Part shown: piece by piece, positions 1 through 6,294 of the stretch
How the letters are laid out: every line of letters starts with the position of its first letter
How positions within the stretch are numbered: position 1 is the first letter of the stretch
Assembly (NCBI GenBank): GCA_036787815.1
Contig: DAIQOP010000059.1
Coordinates: 1-17,644 of the forward strand
Reading direction: 5' to 3'
Length of the DNA stretch: 17,644 nt
Source of the DNA: DATBAK01 sp036787815
GTDB lineage: Bacteria; Actinomycetota; Acidimicrobiia; IMCC26256; PALSA-610
The notes under the pieces: generated by a model
Told to the model about the DNA's origin: nothing
Databases searched by the model: none
What the model saw: the letters and a program-made list of their open reading frames with translations, nothing else
Made by a program: the position numbers and the translations under genes

Positions 1-183
1 GTCGCGGATGCGCTCGGGACCGAACTCGTCGAGCAGGCCCTTGGTCACGGCGAAGCAACCGCCGTAGCGGCCGACGTCCTCGCCCATGACGAACACGCGC
101 GGGTCGCGTACGAGGGCCTCTCGTATCGCGGCGCGCAGCGCTTCGCGGTAGGTCGTGGGCCGGGGGGCCGCCGCGGTGCTCAT
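1..183 (-). CDS. 2-oxoacid (pyruvate/acetoin) dehydrogenase E1 component, beta subunit, N-terminal part
   Basis: Only the first 61 codons are in the window; the gene runs off the left edge. The translation begins MSTAAAPRPTTYREALRAAI and continues with a segment containing FVMGEDVGRYGG and then VTKGLLDEFGPERIRD, which is the conserved N-terminus of the beta subunits of pyruvate, acetoin and branched-chain 2-oxoacid dehydrogenases. In the family this subunit pairs with E1 alpha to form the thiamine-diphosphate site and decarboxylates the 2-oxoacid before transfer to lipoyl-E2. The ATG at 183-181 shares one base with the TGA of the alpha-subunit gene (TGATG), so translation is probably coupled and the two subunits made in equal amounts. 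Whether the substrate is pyruvate, acetoin or another 2-oxoacid cannot be told from this fragment. E2 and E3 genes are not visible and could lie to the left. Confidence 0.9.
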   Translation of the reverse strand, partial: MSTAAAPRPTTYREALRAAIREALVRDPRVFVMGEDVGRYGGCFAVTKGLLDEFGPERIRD

Positions 184-1157
184 CACTTCGCCTCGTGATG
201 GACGAAGCGTGTGAGGTCGGCGACGGGCTCGAATGTGCCGGCTTCCGCGTACTCGACGGCGGCGTCGATCTCGGCGGCCACCTCGGCTTCGGACGCGGCG
301 AGCACCGCGTCGTCGACGAAGCCGAGCTCGCGCGCGCGGCGCTCCCAGAGCACGAGCGGATCGCGCTCCTTCCAGGCTTCGACCTCCGACTTCGAGCGGT
401 AGAGCTCGGGGTCGTACATGGAATGGGCCCGGAATCGGTAGGTGCGCAGCTCCAGGAAGTGCGGCCCGCCGCCCGCTCGCATCGCTTCGGCGGCGCGCCG
501 GGCCGCGGTCTCCACCGCAACGACGTCCATACCGTCGACCGACCAGGCGGGCATCTCGTAGCTCGCGGCCTTGAGGGTCAGCTGCGTCTCCGACTCCGAC
601 AGCTCGAGCGCGGTACCCATCGCGTACAGGTTGTTCTCGCAGCAGAAGAGCACCGGGAGCTTCCAGAGCGCCGCGAGGTTCATCGTCTCGTGGAACTCGC
701 CCTCGGCGACCGCGCCTTCACCGAAGAAGCACGCGGTCACGCGATGGTTCTCCTGCATCGCGTCGGCGAGCGCGAGCCCGACCGCGACGGGCAGGCCGCC
801 GCCGACGATCGCGTTCCCGCCGTAGAAGCGGGTCGCCGCGTCGAACAGGTGCATGGATCCGCCGCGACCGCGGCTGCAGCCTTCGACCTTGCCGAACATC
901 TCGGCCAGGATCGAATCCATGTGCATGCCGCGCGCGATGGCGTGGCCGTGCTCGCGGTAGGTCGCGACGACCGCGTCGTCGGGCGTGAGCGCCTGCATGA
1001 TCCCGACCGCGACGGCTTCCTCCCCGATGTAGAGGTGCAAGAACCCGCGGATCTTCGCGGCGCTGTAGAGCTCGACGCACCGTTCCTCGAATCGGCGGAT
1101 CCGGAGCATCTCGTGATGCAGCACGCGGGCGTGCTGCTCGTCGAGCACGGGGATCAC
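183..1157 (-). CDS. 2-oxoacid (pyruvate/acetoin) dehydrogenase E1 component, alpha subunit
   Basis: A 324-residue protein of the normal length for a bacterial E1 alpha. It is the ThDP-binding half of a heterotetrameric E1. Visible motifs: HLYIGEEAVAVG (41-52), YREHGHAIARG (67-77), GRGGSMHLFD (97-106), the ThDP/Mg2+ motif starting GEG at 146-148 and closing with NN at 175-176, and FRAHSMYDPELYR (242-254) near the phosphorylation-loop position of homologues. The usual motif start is GDG; here the acidic residue is Glu, a conservative change. The GTG start at 1157-1155 overlaps the acsA stop (GTGA) and has GGAG about eight bases upstream; an internal ATG (Met17) is less likely because it would cut the conserved N-terminal helix. 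The short length resembles acetoin dehydrogenase alpha subunits as well as actinobacterial pyruvate dehydrogenase, so the substrate is left open. It is the third gene of a four-gene minus-strand operon. Confidence 0.92.
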   Translation of the reverse strand: MIPVLDEQHARVLHHEMLRIRRFEERCVELYSAAKIRGFLHLYIGEEAVAVGIMQALTPDDAVVATYREHGHAIARGMHMDSILAEMFGKVEGCSRGRGGSMHLFDAATRFYGGNAIVGGGLPVAVGLALADAMQENHRVTACFFGEGAVAEGEFHETMNLAALWKLPVLFCCENNLYAMGTALELSESETQLTLKAASYEMPAWSVDGMDVVAVETAARRAAEAMRAGGGPHFLELRTYRFRAHSMYDPELYRSKSEVEAWKERDPLVLWERRARELGFVDDAVLAASEAEVAAEIDAAVEYAEAGTFEPVADLTRFVHHEAK

Positions 1158-2989
1158 GATCCCGACTCCAGCGTCGAGATGTCGCCTTCGGGAAGGCCGA
1201 GCTCCCGCGCGCGCAGCAGCCGGCGCATGATCTTGCCGCTGCGGGTCTTGGGGAGGTCGGTCCGGAACTCCAGCTCCTTGGGTGCGATCGCCGCACCGAG
1301 GTGCGAGCGCCCGAAGCCGATGAGCTCGAGCCGCAGCGCGTCGCTCGCCTCGTGGCCGGGACGCAACACGACGAACGCCTTCACGACCTCGCCCGCGACG
1401 GGATCGGGCTTGCCGATCACGCCGGCCTCGGCGACGGCCGGATGCTCCATGAGCGCGCTCTCCACCTCGAACGGCCCGATGAGGTGACCGGCCGACTTGA
1501 TGACGTCGTCGGCGCGCCCGACGAACCAGAAGTACCCGTCCTCGTCGCGCATCGCGAGGTCGCCGCTGAGGTACCACTCGCCGAGGAAGCACTGCCGGTA
1601 CCGCTCCGGCTGGCCGAGGTAGGCACGGAACATCGACGGCCAGCCGCGGCGGATCGCCAGCTCGCCCTCGACGAGGGGCTCGGTCACGATCTCCGGCGCG
1701 CCGTCTCGCACGACGACGTGCCCGTGCTCGTCGCGGCGCAGGATCGCGGCGTCGATGCCGGGCACCGGACGGCCCATCGATCCCGGTCGGATGTCGGTGG
1801 CCGCGAAGTTGGCGATCATGATCCCGCCCGTCTCGGTCTGCCACCAATTGTCGTGGATCGGCAGGCCGAACGCTTCCTGGCCCCAGCGCACGGCCTCCGG
1901 GTTCAGCGGCTCGCCCACGCTCGCGATGAACCGCAGGTGCGGGAGCCGGTGCTCCCGGGCCACCTCCGCGCCGACCTTCATCATCATGCGCACCGCGGTC
2001 GGCGCCGTGTACCAGACGCTCACGTGCTGGTCGTCGAGGACCGCGTACCAGCGTTCGGCGTCGAAGTCGCCCTCGTCGACGATGCTCGTGACCCCGATCG
2101 CGAGCGGCGCCACGATGCCGTACGACGTGCCCGTCACCCAACCGGGGTCGGCAGTGCACCAGAACACGTCTTCGGGGTGCAGGTCGAGCGCGGAGCGCCC
2201 GGTTGCCGTGTGCGCGACCACGGCCTCGTGCGCGTGCGCCGCGCCCTTGGGCGTGCCGGTCGTGCCGCTCGTGAAGTGCAGGAGCGCGACGTCGTCGGGT
2301 CGGGTCGGTGCGATCGCGTAGTCGTCGCTCGCCTGCGCGAGTCGCGACGCGAAGTCGAGCGTGCCGGCGACGTCGGTCGGCTCCCCCTTGCTGCCGATGA
2401 GCAGGACGTGCTCGAGGTCGGGCAGTTGGTCGCGGATCGGAGCGACCTTCCGCCGGTAGAGGCGCTCGGTCGTCACGAGCACGCGTCCGGTGCCGATCTC
2501 CATGCGCTGGCGGATCGGTTCCGGGCCGAACGCGGAGAACAGCGTGCACACCGTGCTGCCCTGCTTGAGCGCGCCGAGCACGGAGACGTACAGCTCGGGA
2601 ATCCGATCGGCGAGCACGAACACGCGCTCGGCCCGTTCGAGCCCCAGATCGTCGAGCACGTTCGCGAAGCGGTTGGTGAGCAGGCGGAGGTCGTGATACG
2701 TGAGGTCTCGGCTCTCGCCGTGCCGACCGAGCCAGCGGATCGCCAGGTGATCGCGCCGCGCGCCGAGCGCATGGCGATCGACACACTCGTGCGCGATGTT
2801 GAGCGCGCCGCCGGGAAGGCCGTCGAGGTCGTGGCGCGCCGCGGCCCACGAGAACTCTCTGCGCGCCTGCTCGTAGTCGGTCAGGTTCGGTGGAACCGGG
2901 CTGCCCCGGCGCGCCTTGACGATCGGTTCGTACCGCACGGACGCGAGTGTGGCGGCCCCGGCGCCCGAGCGACCAGGGTCGAAGGTCAC
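1154..2989 (-). CDS. acsA: Acetate-CoA ligase (AMP-forming acetyl-CoA synthetase), AcsA type
   Basis: A 611-residue member of the ANL (acyl-adenylating) superfamily that makes acetyl-CoA from acetate, ATP and CoA in the cytoplasm. Motifs in order: phosphate-binding loop TSGTTGTPKG (240-249), WCTADPGWVTGTSYG (277-291), SVGEPLNPEAVRWG (357-370), the adenine/acyl motif NWWQTETGG (381-389), YLSGD (473-477), hinge region GRADDVIKSAGHLIGPFEVE (491-510), and C-terminal PKTRSGKIMRR (580-590), where Lys586 is the expected catalytic lysine that Pat-type acetylation switches off in homologues. The pattern follows Bacillus subtilis AcsA (about 570 residues) closely, with an extra N-terminal extension of some 30 residues. 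The GTG start at 2989-2987 is chosen because it overlaps the upstream TGA (GTGA); it lacks a clear Shine-Dalgarno sequence, which suits coupled translation, and a GTG at codon 18 is the alternative. Its 3' end overlaps E1 alpha, linking acetate activation to 2-oxoacid oxidation. Confidence 0.93.
   Translation of the reverse strand: MTFDPGRSGAGAATLASVRYEPIVKARRGSPVPPNLTDYEQARREFSWAAARHDLDGLPGGALNIAHECVDRHALGARRDHLAIRWLGRHGESRDLTYHDLRLLTNRFANVLDDLGLERAERVFVLADRIPELYVSVLGALKQGSTVCTLFSAFGPEPIRQRMEIGTGRVLVTTERLYRRKVAPIRDQLPDLEHVLLIGSKGEPTDVAGTLDFASRLAQASDDYAIAPTRPDDVALLHFTSGTTGTPKGAAHAHEAVVAHTATGRSALDLHPEDVFWCTADPGWVTGTSYGIVAPLAIGVTSIVDEGDFDAERWYAVLDDQHVSVWYTAPTAVRMMMKVGAEVAREHRLPHLRFIASVGEPLNPEAVRWGQEAFGLPIHDNWWQTETGGIMIANFAATDIRPGSMGRPVPGIDAAILRRDEHGHVVVRDGAPEIVTEPLVEGELAIRRGWPSMFRAYLGQPERYRQCFLGEWYLSGDLAMRDEDGYFWFVGRADDVIKSAGHLIGPFEVESALMEHPAVAEAGVIGKPDPVAGEVVKAFVVLRPGHEASDALRLELIGFGRSHLGAAIAPKELEFRTDLPKTRSGKIMRRLLRARELGLPEGDISTLESGS
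2975..2989 (-). repeat. Inverted copy of a 15-bp motif (second copy 3701-3715)
   Basis: On the minus strand this reads GTGACCTTCGACCCT and forms the first five codons of acsA. The same 15 bases occur on the plus strand in the stress-gene promoter region, about 710 bp away and in opposite orientation. Here it may be only the coding start, since the codons used are the common ones of this genome. Confidence 0.5.
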
Positions 2990-3618
2990 GGCTGGACAGT
3001 GACGACGGGCGCGGGGCACGCGCCGAGCGCCTGACGCGCGTCGAAGAGGTGGTGATGGGCCTCGTGGAGCGCCTCGCCGAGGAGGTCCCGCGCCGAGATC
3101 GGCATGTCGCACCGCTTGGCCGAGAGATCCCAGTCGTCGCTCGACGCGCTGCTCACGACGCGCGCGAGGTCGCTCGCGCCGGCCCCGAGCGACGCGAGCA
3201 CGGCCACGCGGCTCGCCGAGCGCGCCGAGGCGTTCGCGGTCTCGGTGTGTGGGGGTGGGAGCACCCGCCCGGCGCCCTCGAAGATCAGCACCAACCGCAT
3301 CGCGGTCTCGTGCAGGACCTCGGCGACATGCGCCGCGTACTCGATCGCCGACCAACCGTCGGGTGTGCGGCGGGTGCGGACCTGATCGTCGATCGACTCC
3401 GGCCGGCCCGGACCCGCGACGCGACCGGCGCCCGTGAAGATCGCCCGGAACGCGCGCGGCAGTTCCAGGATCCTTGCGACCGTGTCGGGTCCGGGGAGCT
3501 CGGACGGCTCGAACCCGCACACGCTGCACCTCGCCGGGGACTCCGGGGCGCGACGTTCGAACGCGGTCCCGAGGGGGACGTCGCGGTGCGCCTCTTCCCG
3601 CCCTTCGATCGTCTGCAT
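2986..3618 (-). CDS. DinB-like / mycothiol-dependent-transferase-like protein with an N-terminal CxxC
   Basis: A 210-residue soluble protein. The body resembles DinB/MDMPI-type four-helix bundles: PDGWSAIEYAAHVAEVLHE (86-104) gives the first histidine (His97), and LLGEALHEAHHHLFD (179-193) gives the HxxxH pair (His185, His189), together the usual three-histidine metal site. Ahead of this is a CSVCGF motif (Cys31, Cys34), a single CxxC that could bind metal with partners elsewhere or act in redox chemistry. In actinobacteria such bundles are often thiol (mycothiol) S-transferases, but no substrate can be assigned. The ATG at 3618-3616 is preferred because GGGGGGAGGG lies about seven bases upstream; two upstream in-frame ATGs lack such a site. 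It is the first gene of the acsA-E1 operon and overlaps acsA by four bases. Confidence 0.7.
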   Translation of the reverse strand: MQTIEGREEAHRDVPLGTAFERRAPESPARCSVCGFEPSELPGPDTVARILELPRAFRAIFTGAGRVAGPGRPESIDDQVRTRRTPDGWSAIEYAAHVAEVLHETAMRLVLIFEGAGRVLPPPHTETANASARSASRVAVLASLGAGASDLARVVSSASSDDWDLSAKRCDMPISARDLLGEALHEAHHHLFDARQALGACPAPVVTVQP

Positions 3619-3697
3619 GAGACACCCTCCCCCCTGTCGGTGCCACTTCAGTGTCGGTCCCGTCATGGCGCGACCCAAGGGCAGATTGCAGGCGGGC

Positions 3698-3717
3698 GAG
3701 GTGACCTTCGACCCTTC
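3698..3717 (+). promoter_or_regulatory. Possible DosR/DevR-like regulator box upstream of the universal stress protein gene
   Basis: The core GTGACCTTCGACCCT (3701-3715) lies about 70 bp before the stress-protein ATG, a normal place for an activator site. Set against the mycobacterial DosR core GGGAC-TWWA-GTCCC it keeps GxGAC, the central TT, and GxCCC, matching 10 of 14 positions. Universal stress protein genes are classic members of DosR/DevR regulons in actinobacteria. The match is imperfect and no regulator gene is in view, so this is a candidate only. It could also serve the divergent minus-strand operon. Confidence 0.3.
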
Positions 3718-3751
3718 CGGCCGGGTACGCCCGCCGCGATCGTGGGATCGG

Positions 3752-3767
3752 GCCCGGGTTCCCGGGC
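3752..3767. promoter_or_regulatory. 7-bp perfect dyad just upstream of the usp ribosome binding site
   Basis: GCCCGGG-TT-CCCGGGC is a perfect inverted repeat ending four bases before the AAGGAG of the universal stress protein gene. It could be a protein-binding operator, or in RNA a small hairpin (six pairs, four-base loop) next to the ribosome binding site. In such GC-rich DNA a chance origin is possible. Confidence 0.3.
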
Positions 3768-3785
3768 TCGAAGGAGATCGGCGTC

Positions 3786-4604
3786 ATGGCGAAGACCATC
3801 ATCGTGCCGCTCGACGGATCGACGTTCGCCGAGCGCGCGCTCGTTCCGGCACAGGCGCTGGCCCGGCAGTCGGGCGCGGAGCTGGTGCTGGCCATGTCGC
3901 GGCTCGGCGGCGAGACCGAGCCCGAGCGGTACCTCGAGTCGACGGCCGCCGCGGCCGGGCTCGATTCGGCCCGGACCGTCGTGTTCGCCGACCGGCTGGC
4001 CGCGAGCGCGATCCCGTCGCTCGCCGACACCGAGCCCGACGCCCTCGTGTGCATGACCACGCACGGGCGGAGCGGCGCCGGTCATGCCCTCTTCGGCAGC
4101 GTCGCCGAGGCGGTGGTTCGCGGGCTCGACGTGCCGGTCGTGCTGGTCGGACCGTCCGTGCGCGGCGTGGGCACCGCGAGGTTCGAAGAGCTGATCGTGT
4201 GCCTCGACGGGTCCCCGACCGCCGCCGCGATCCTCCCCGTCGCGCAGGGGTTCGCCCGTGATCTCGGCCTCGCCGTGTGGCTCGTCGACGTCGTGGATCC
4301 CGACCGACGCGTCCCGGCCGACGCCGCGAACGACGTCGGCGCGAGCGAGTCGGGTCCGCTGCAACGCGTGGCGCACGGCTTGGACGCCGCCGACCTGACC
4401 GTCAACTGGGAGACGCTGCACGGGCGCGATGCCGCCGCCGCGATCGTCGAGTTCGCCGAGTCCCGTCGGGCGCCGCTCGTCGCGATGACGACCCACGGCC
4501 GCACGGGTCTCGTCCGTATCGCGGTGGGAAGCGTGACGATGGCGGTCGTGCGACGGGCTGCGTGCCCGGTGCTGGTGATGCGCAGTCGCGACCTCGCGGG
4601 CTGA
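3786..4604 (+). CDS. Universal stress protein with two tandem UspA domains
   Basis: A 272-residue protein made of two UspA domains, roughly 1-125 and 132-268. Each opens with the typical first strand and Asp (IIVPLDGS at 5-12; LIVCLDGSP at 136-144) and each keeps the nucleotide-binding signature of ATP-binding members, HG followed nine residues later by GS: TTHGRSGAGHALFGS (91-105) and TTHGRTGLVRIAVGS (235-249). Both halves close with a PVxLV-type strand (VPVVLVGP, CPVLVMR). Tandem members in mycobacteria bind ATP and act in dormancy and redox or hypoxia adaptation; the exact job here is unknown. The ATG is preceded by AAGGAG at good spacing. It stands alone on the plus strand, divergent from the acsA operon, and shares a 167-bp promoter region with it. 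Its stop codon lies in a hairpin shared with the next, convergent gene. Confidence 0.93.
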   Translation: MAKTIIVPLDGSTFAERALVPAQALARQSGAELVLAMSRLGGETEPERYLESTAAAAGLDSARTVVFADRLAASAIPSLADTEPDALVCMTTHGRSGAGHALFGSVAEAVVRGLDVPVVLVGPSVRGVGTARFEELIVCLDGSPTAAAILPVAQGFARDLGLAVWLVDVVDPDRRVPADAANDVGASESGPLQRVAHGLDAADLTVNWETLHGRDAAAAIVEFAESRRAPLVAMTTHGRTGLVRIAVGSVTMAVVRRAACPVLVMRSRDLAG

Positions 4605-4629
4605 GCGCCGCAGGTCGCCACCGCTCAGC
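4600..4629. terminator. Inverted repeat between convergent genes, candidate bidirectional terminator
   Basis: GCTGAGCG (4600-4607) and CGCTCAGC (4622-4629) form an 8-bp perfect stem around a 14-base spacer. The stress-protein TGA (4602-4604) lies in the left arm and the TGA of the convergent gene (4627-4625) in the right arm. There is no T-run on either side, so it is not a textbook intrinsic terminator; it may still block or stabilise transcripts from both sides. Confidence 0.4.
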
Positions 4630-6169
4630 GCGACAGGCGGTCGATCAGGTTGCGGGTGATCTGCTCGATCTGCGGGTCGCGGCCGGTGAGCCCGTGGGCC
4701 CAATCGGTTGAGCCCGACGTGACGACGGTCGCGCCGGCGTCGTTCGTGTAGGCGCCGAGCACCGCGTGGCCGCACGCGATCTTCTCGATCGCCGCGGCGT
4801 CGCGGGTCGCGAACAGCCGGGAGGCAATGAACTCGATCTCCGACGGTTCGTCGGGTTTCGGGCGCCGGGTTGCCGTCTCGCGTGTGAAGTGCGCGGCCGG
4901 GGCCGTCCCCAGGATCTCGAACGTCGCGGGCGTGCCGTCGACACCCGTGGGATACGGCAACCCGTCGCGGTAGGTGAAGTCGCAGCCGTCGCACTCGTAG
5001 CCCACCACGGTCGAGTCGGCACCGAGCACGTCGCCGTACCCGACTCCCGTGCCGTCGAACAGCCAGTGATCGGGCCGGTGCACCGTGTATCCACCCGCCC
5101 CGTTGGTCACCCGCTTGCCGATGCGGTGGTAGCCGCCGCGGGCGAAGCTCACCCCGGTCATGAGGTTCTCGGGCCGCTGGAGCAGGTGGTCCGACCAGAT
5201 CGTGGTGAGCTCGTTGCCGCGCTCGGTCCCGTAGCAGGGGTCGTCCTTGAGCCGGCCCTTGAAGCCCACCATCGATCGCGCCGGGCCCTCCGGCGAGCGG
5301 TCCTCGTGGCGCACCTGCCAGAACGCGGTGTTCCCCGAGAGGAACGCGACGTTGCCCCCGCGGGCGATGAACCCCTCGACGGTGTCGCGCATCGGCCCCG
5401 ACCAGTATTCGTCGTGGCCGACGGACAACATGAGGCGGTACCCGGCCCCGTTCGCGTGCGGCGGGCCGCCGGCCAGCAGGCCGGGGTGGTCTTCGAGGTC
5501 GGCGTTGGTCACGACGTCGAATCCGTAGCCTTCACGCTCGGCCCACGTCACGAAGGGCAGTTCCCAATCGGGCCATCCCGCCGAGCCGGCGAAGGGGGAG
5601 AGATGGTTGAGCTGCAGGTAGCCGACGTGGGCCGCCATCTGCGGGTCGGGAGGGTGCGTCGTCGCCACCCGGCGGCCGGCGCCGGGCGGCTTGTCGAGGT
5701 AGCCGCGCGCCATCGGCCGCTGGAGCGACACACTCGTGGCACCGGTATAGAGGTTGCGGCCACCGAAGTCGTTGTAGGCGTGCCACGTGTTGGTGGCCAG
5801 CACGAGCAGGATCGGCGCGCTCGGTGCGCCGATCCGCGGGCGGACGACGAAGAAGGCGTGGTCGCGGCGGATCTTGCCGTCGACGTCGATCTCGAGCACC
5901 ACCTCGTAGTAGCCGGAGCGCCAGGCCGGGTCGGTGGCGATCGTCAGGGCGACCGGCCAGCCGCAACCGGCGGTCGACGCGTCCGGTGGCGTCGGGTGGT
6001 CGCCGGCGGCAATGCCCGTTCGGGCGAGCACCACGGTTCTCGCGCGACCGATCCGGGCCACCTCCACGCCCACGGGGCGCGCGCCCGATGAGGAAACGTG
6101 GAGGGCGACCGGGTCGCCCGGCTCGACCGATTGCGGCCAGCAGTATCCCGTTACGGTCTCTCGTGGCAT
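4625..6169 (-). CDS. N,N-dimethylformamidase large (beta) subunit-like protein
   Basis: A 514-residue protein. It begins with a beta-sandwich-like part (about 1-112, EPGDPVALHVSSSG and YYEVVLEIDVDG) and continues with a larger catalytic-like domain: ILLVLATNTWHAYNDFGGRN (120-139), FDVVTNADLEDHPGLL (217-232), SVGHDEYWSGPMRDTVEGFI (249-268), GGNVAFLSGNTAFWQVR (271-287) and WLFDGTGVGYGDVLG (369-383). This layout matches the C-terminal part of the large subunit of N,N-dimethylformamidase, whose iron is held by two Tyr, a Glu and a nearby His in an HxE motif; His252-x-Glu254 is the likely equivalent. The family is broad, and many members have no known substrate, so amide hydrolysis is an inference. 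No small-subunit gene is next to it. The ATG at 6169 has GAGGAGA about nine bases upstream; no signal peptide is seen. It is transcribed alone, convergent with the stress gene and divergent from the FG-GAP gene. Confidence 0.75.
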   Translation of the reverse strand: MPRETVTGYCWPQSVEPGDPVALHVSSSGARPVGVEVARIGRARTVVLARTGIAAGDHPTPPDASTAGCGWPVALTIATDPAWRSGYYEVVLEIDVDGKIRRDHAFFVVRPRIGAPSAPILLVLATNTWHAYNDFGGRNLYTGATSVSLQRPMARGYLDKPPGAGRRVATTHPPDPQMAAHVGYLQLNHLSPFAGSAGWPDWELPFVTWAEREGYGFDVVTNADLEDHPGLLAGGPPHANGAGYRLMLSVGHDEYWSGPMRDTVEGFIARGGNVAFLSGNTAFWQVRHEDRSPEGPARSMVGFKGRLKDDPCYGTERGNELTTIWSDHLLQRPENLMTGVSFARGGYHRIGKRVTNGAGGYTVHRPDHWLFDGTGVGYGDVLGADSTVVGYECDGCDFTYRDGLPYPTGVDGTPATFEILGTAPAAHFTRETATRRPKPDEPSEIEFIASRLFATRDAAAIEKIACGHAVLGAYTNDAGATVVTSGSTDWAHGLTGRDPQIEQITRNLIDRLSR

Positions 6170-6229
6170 CGGGCGCTCTCTCCTCGGGAAGGCTCGAACA
6201 CGGAAGGTGGTTGACGAGGCGCTATCCGT

Positions 6230-6253
6230 GTGCGGATCGGGTAGAATCCGCAC
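6230..6253. promoter_or_regulatory. 8-bp dyad enclosing a -10-like hexamer
   Basis: GTGCGGAT (6230-6237) and ATCCGCAC (6246-6253) are perfect inverted repeats separated by eight bases. TAGAAT (6242-6247), a good sigma-70-type -10 match, sits across the spacer and right arm, about 45 bp before the FG-GAP lipoprotein start. A repressor or autoregulator binding here would cover the -10. A TTGACG is present at 6211-6216 but 25 bp away, too far for a standard -35. Confidence 0.35.
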
Positions 6254-6294
6254 CCGGCTGGGACGGATCGCGGGTGAGGGGCAACGGTCAGGGC

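Noticed and set aside
1301..3034. A 577-codon open frame on the plus strand opposite acsA
   Set aside because: The complementary strand encodes AcsA with all its motifs; this frame has no recognisable domain and lies across a gene junction.
6211..6247. TTGACG and TAGAAT as a sigma-70 promoter
   Set aside because: The spacing is 25 bp, too long for a -35/-10 pair; the -10-like element is kept only as a part of the dyad.
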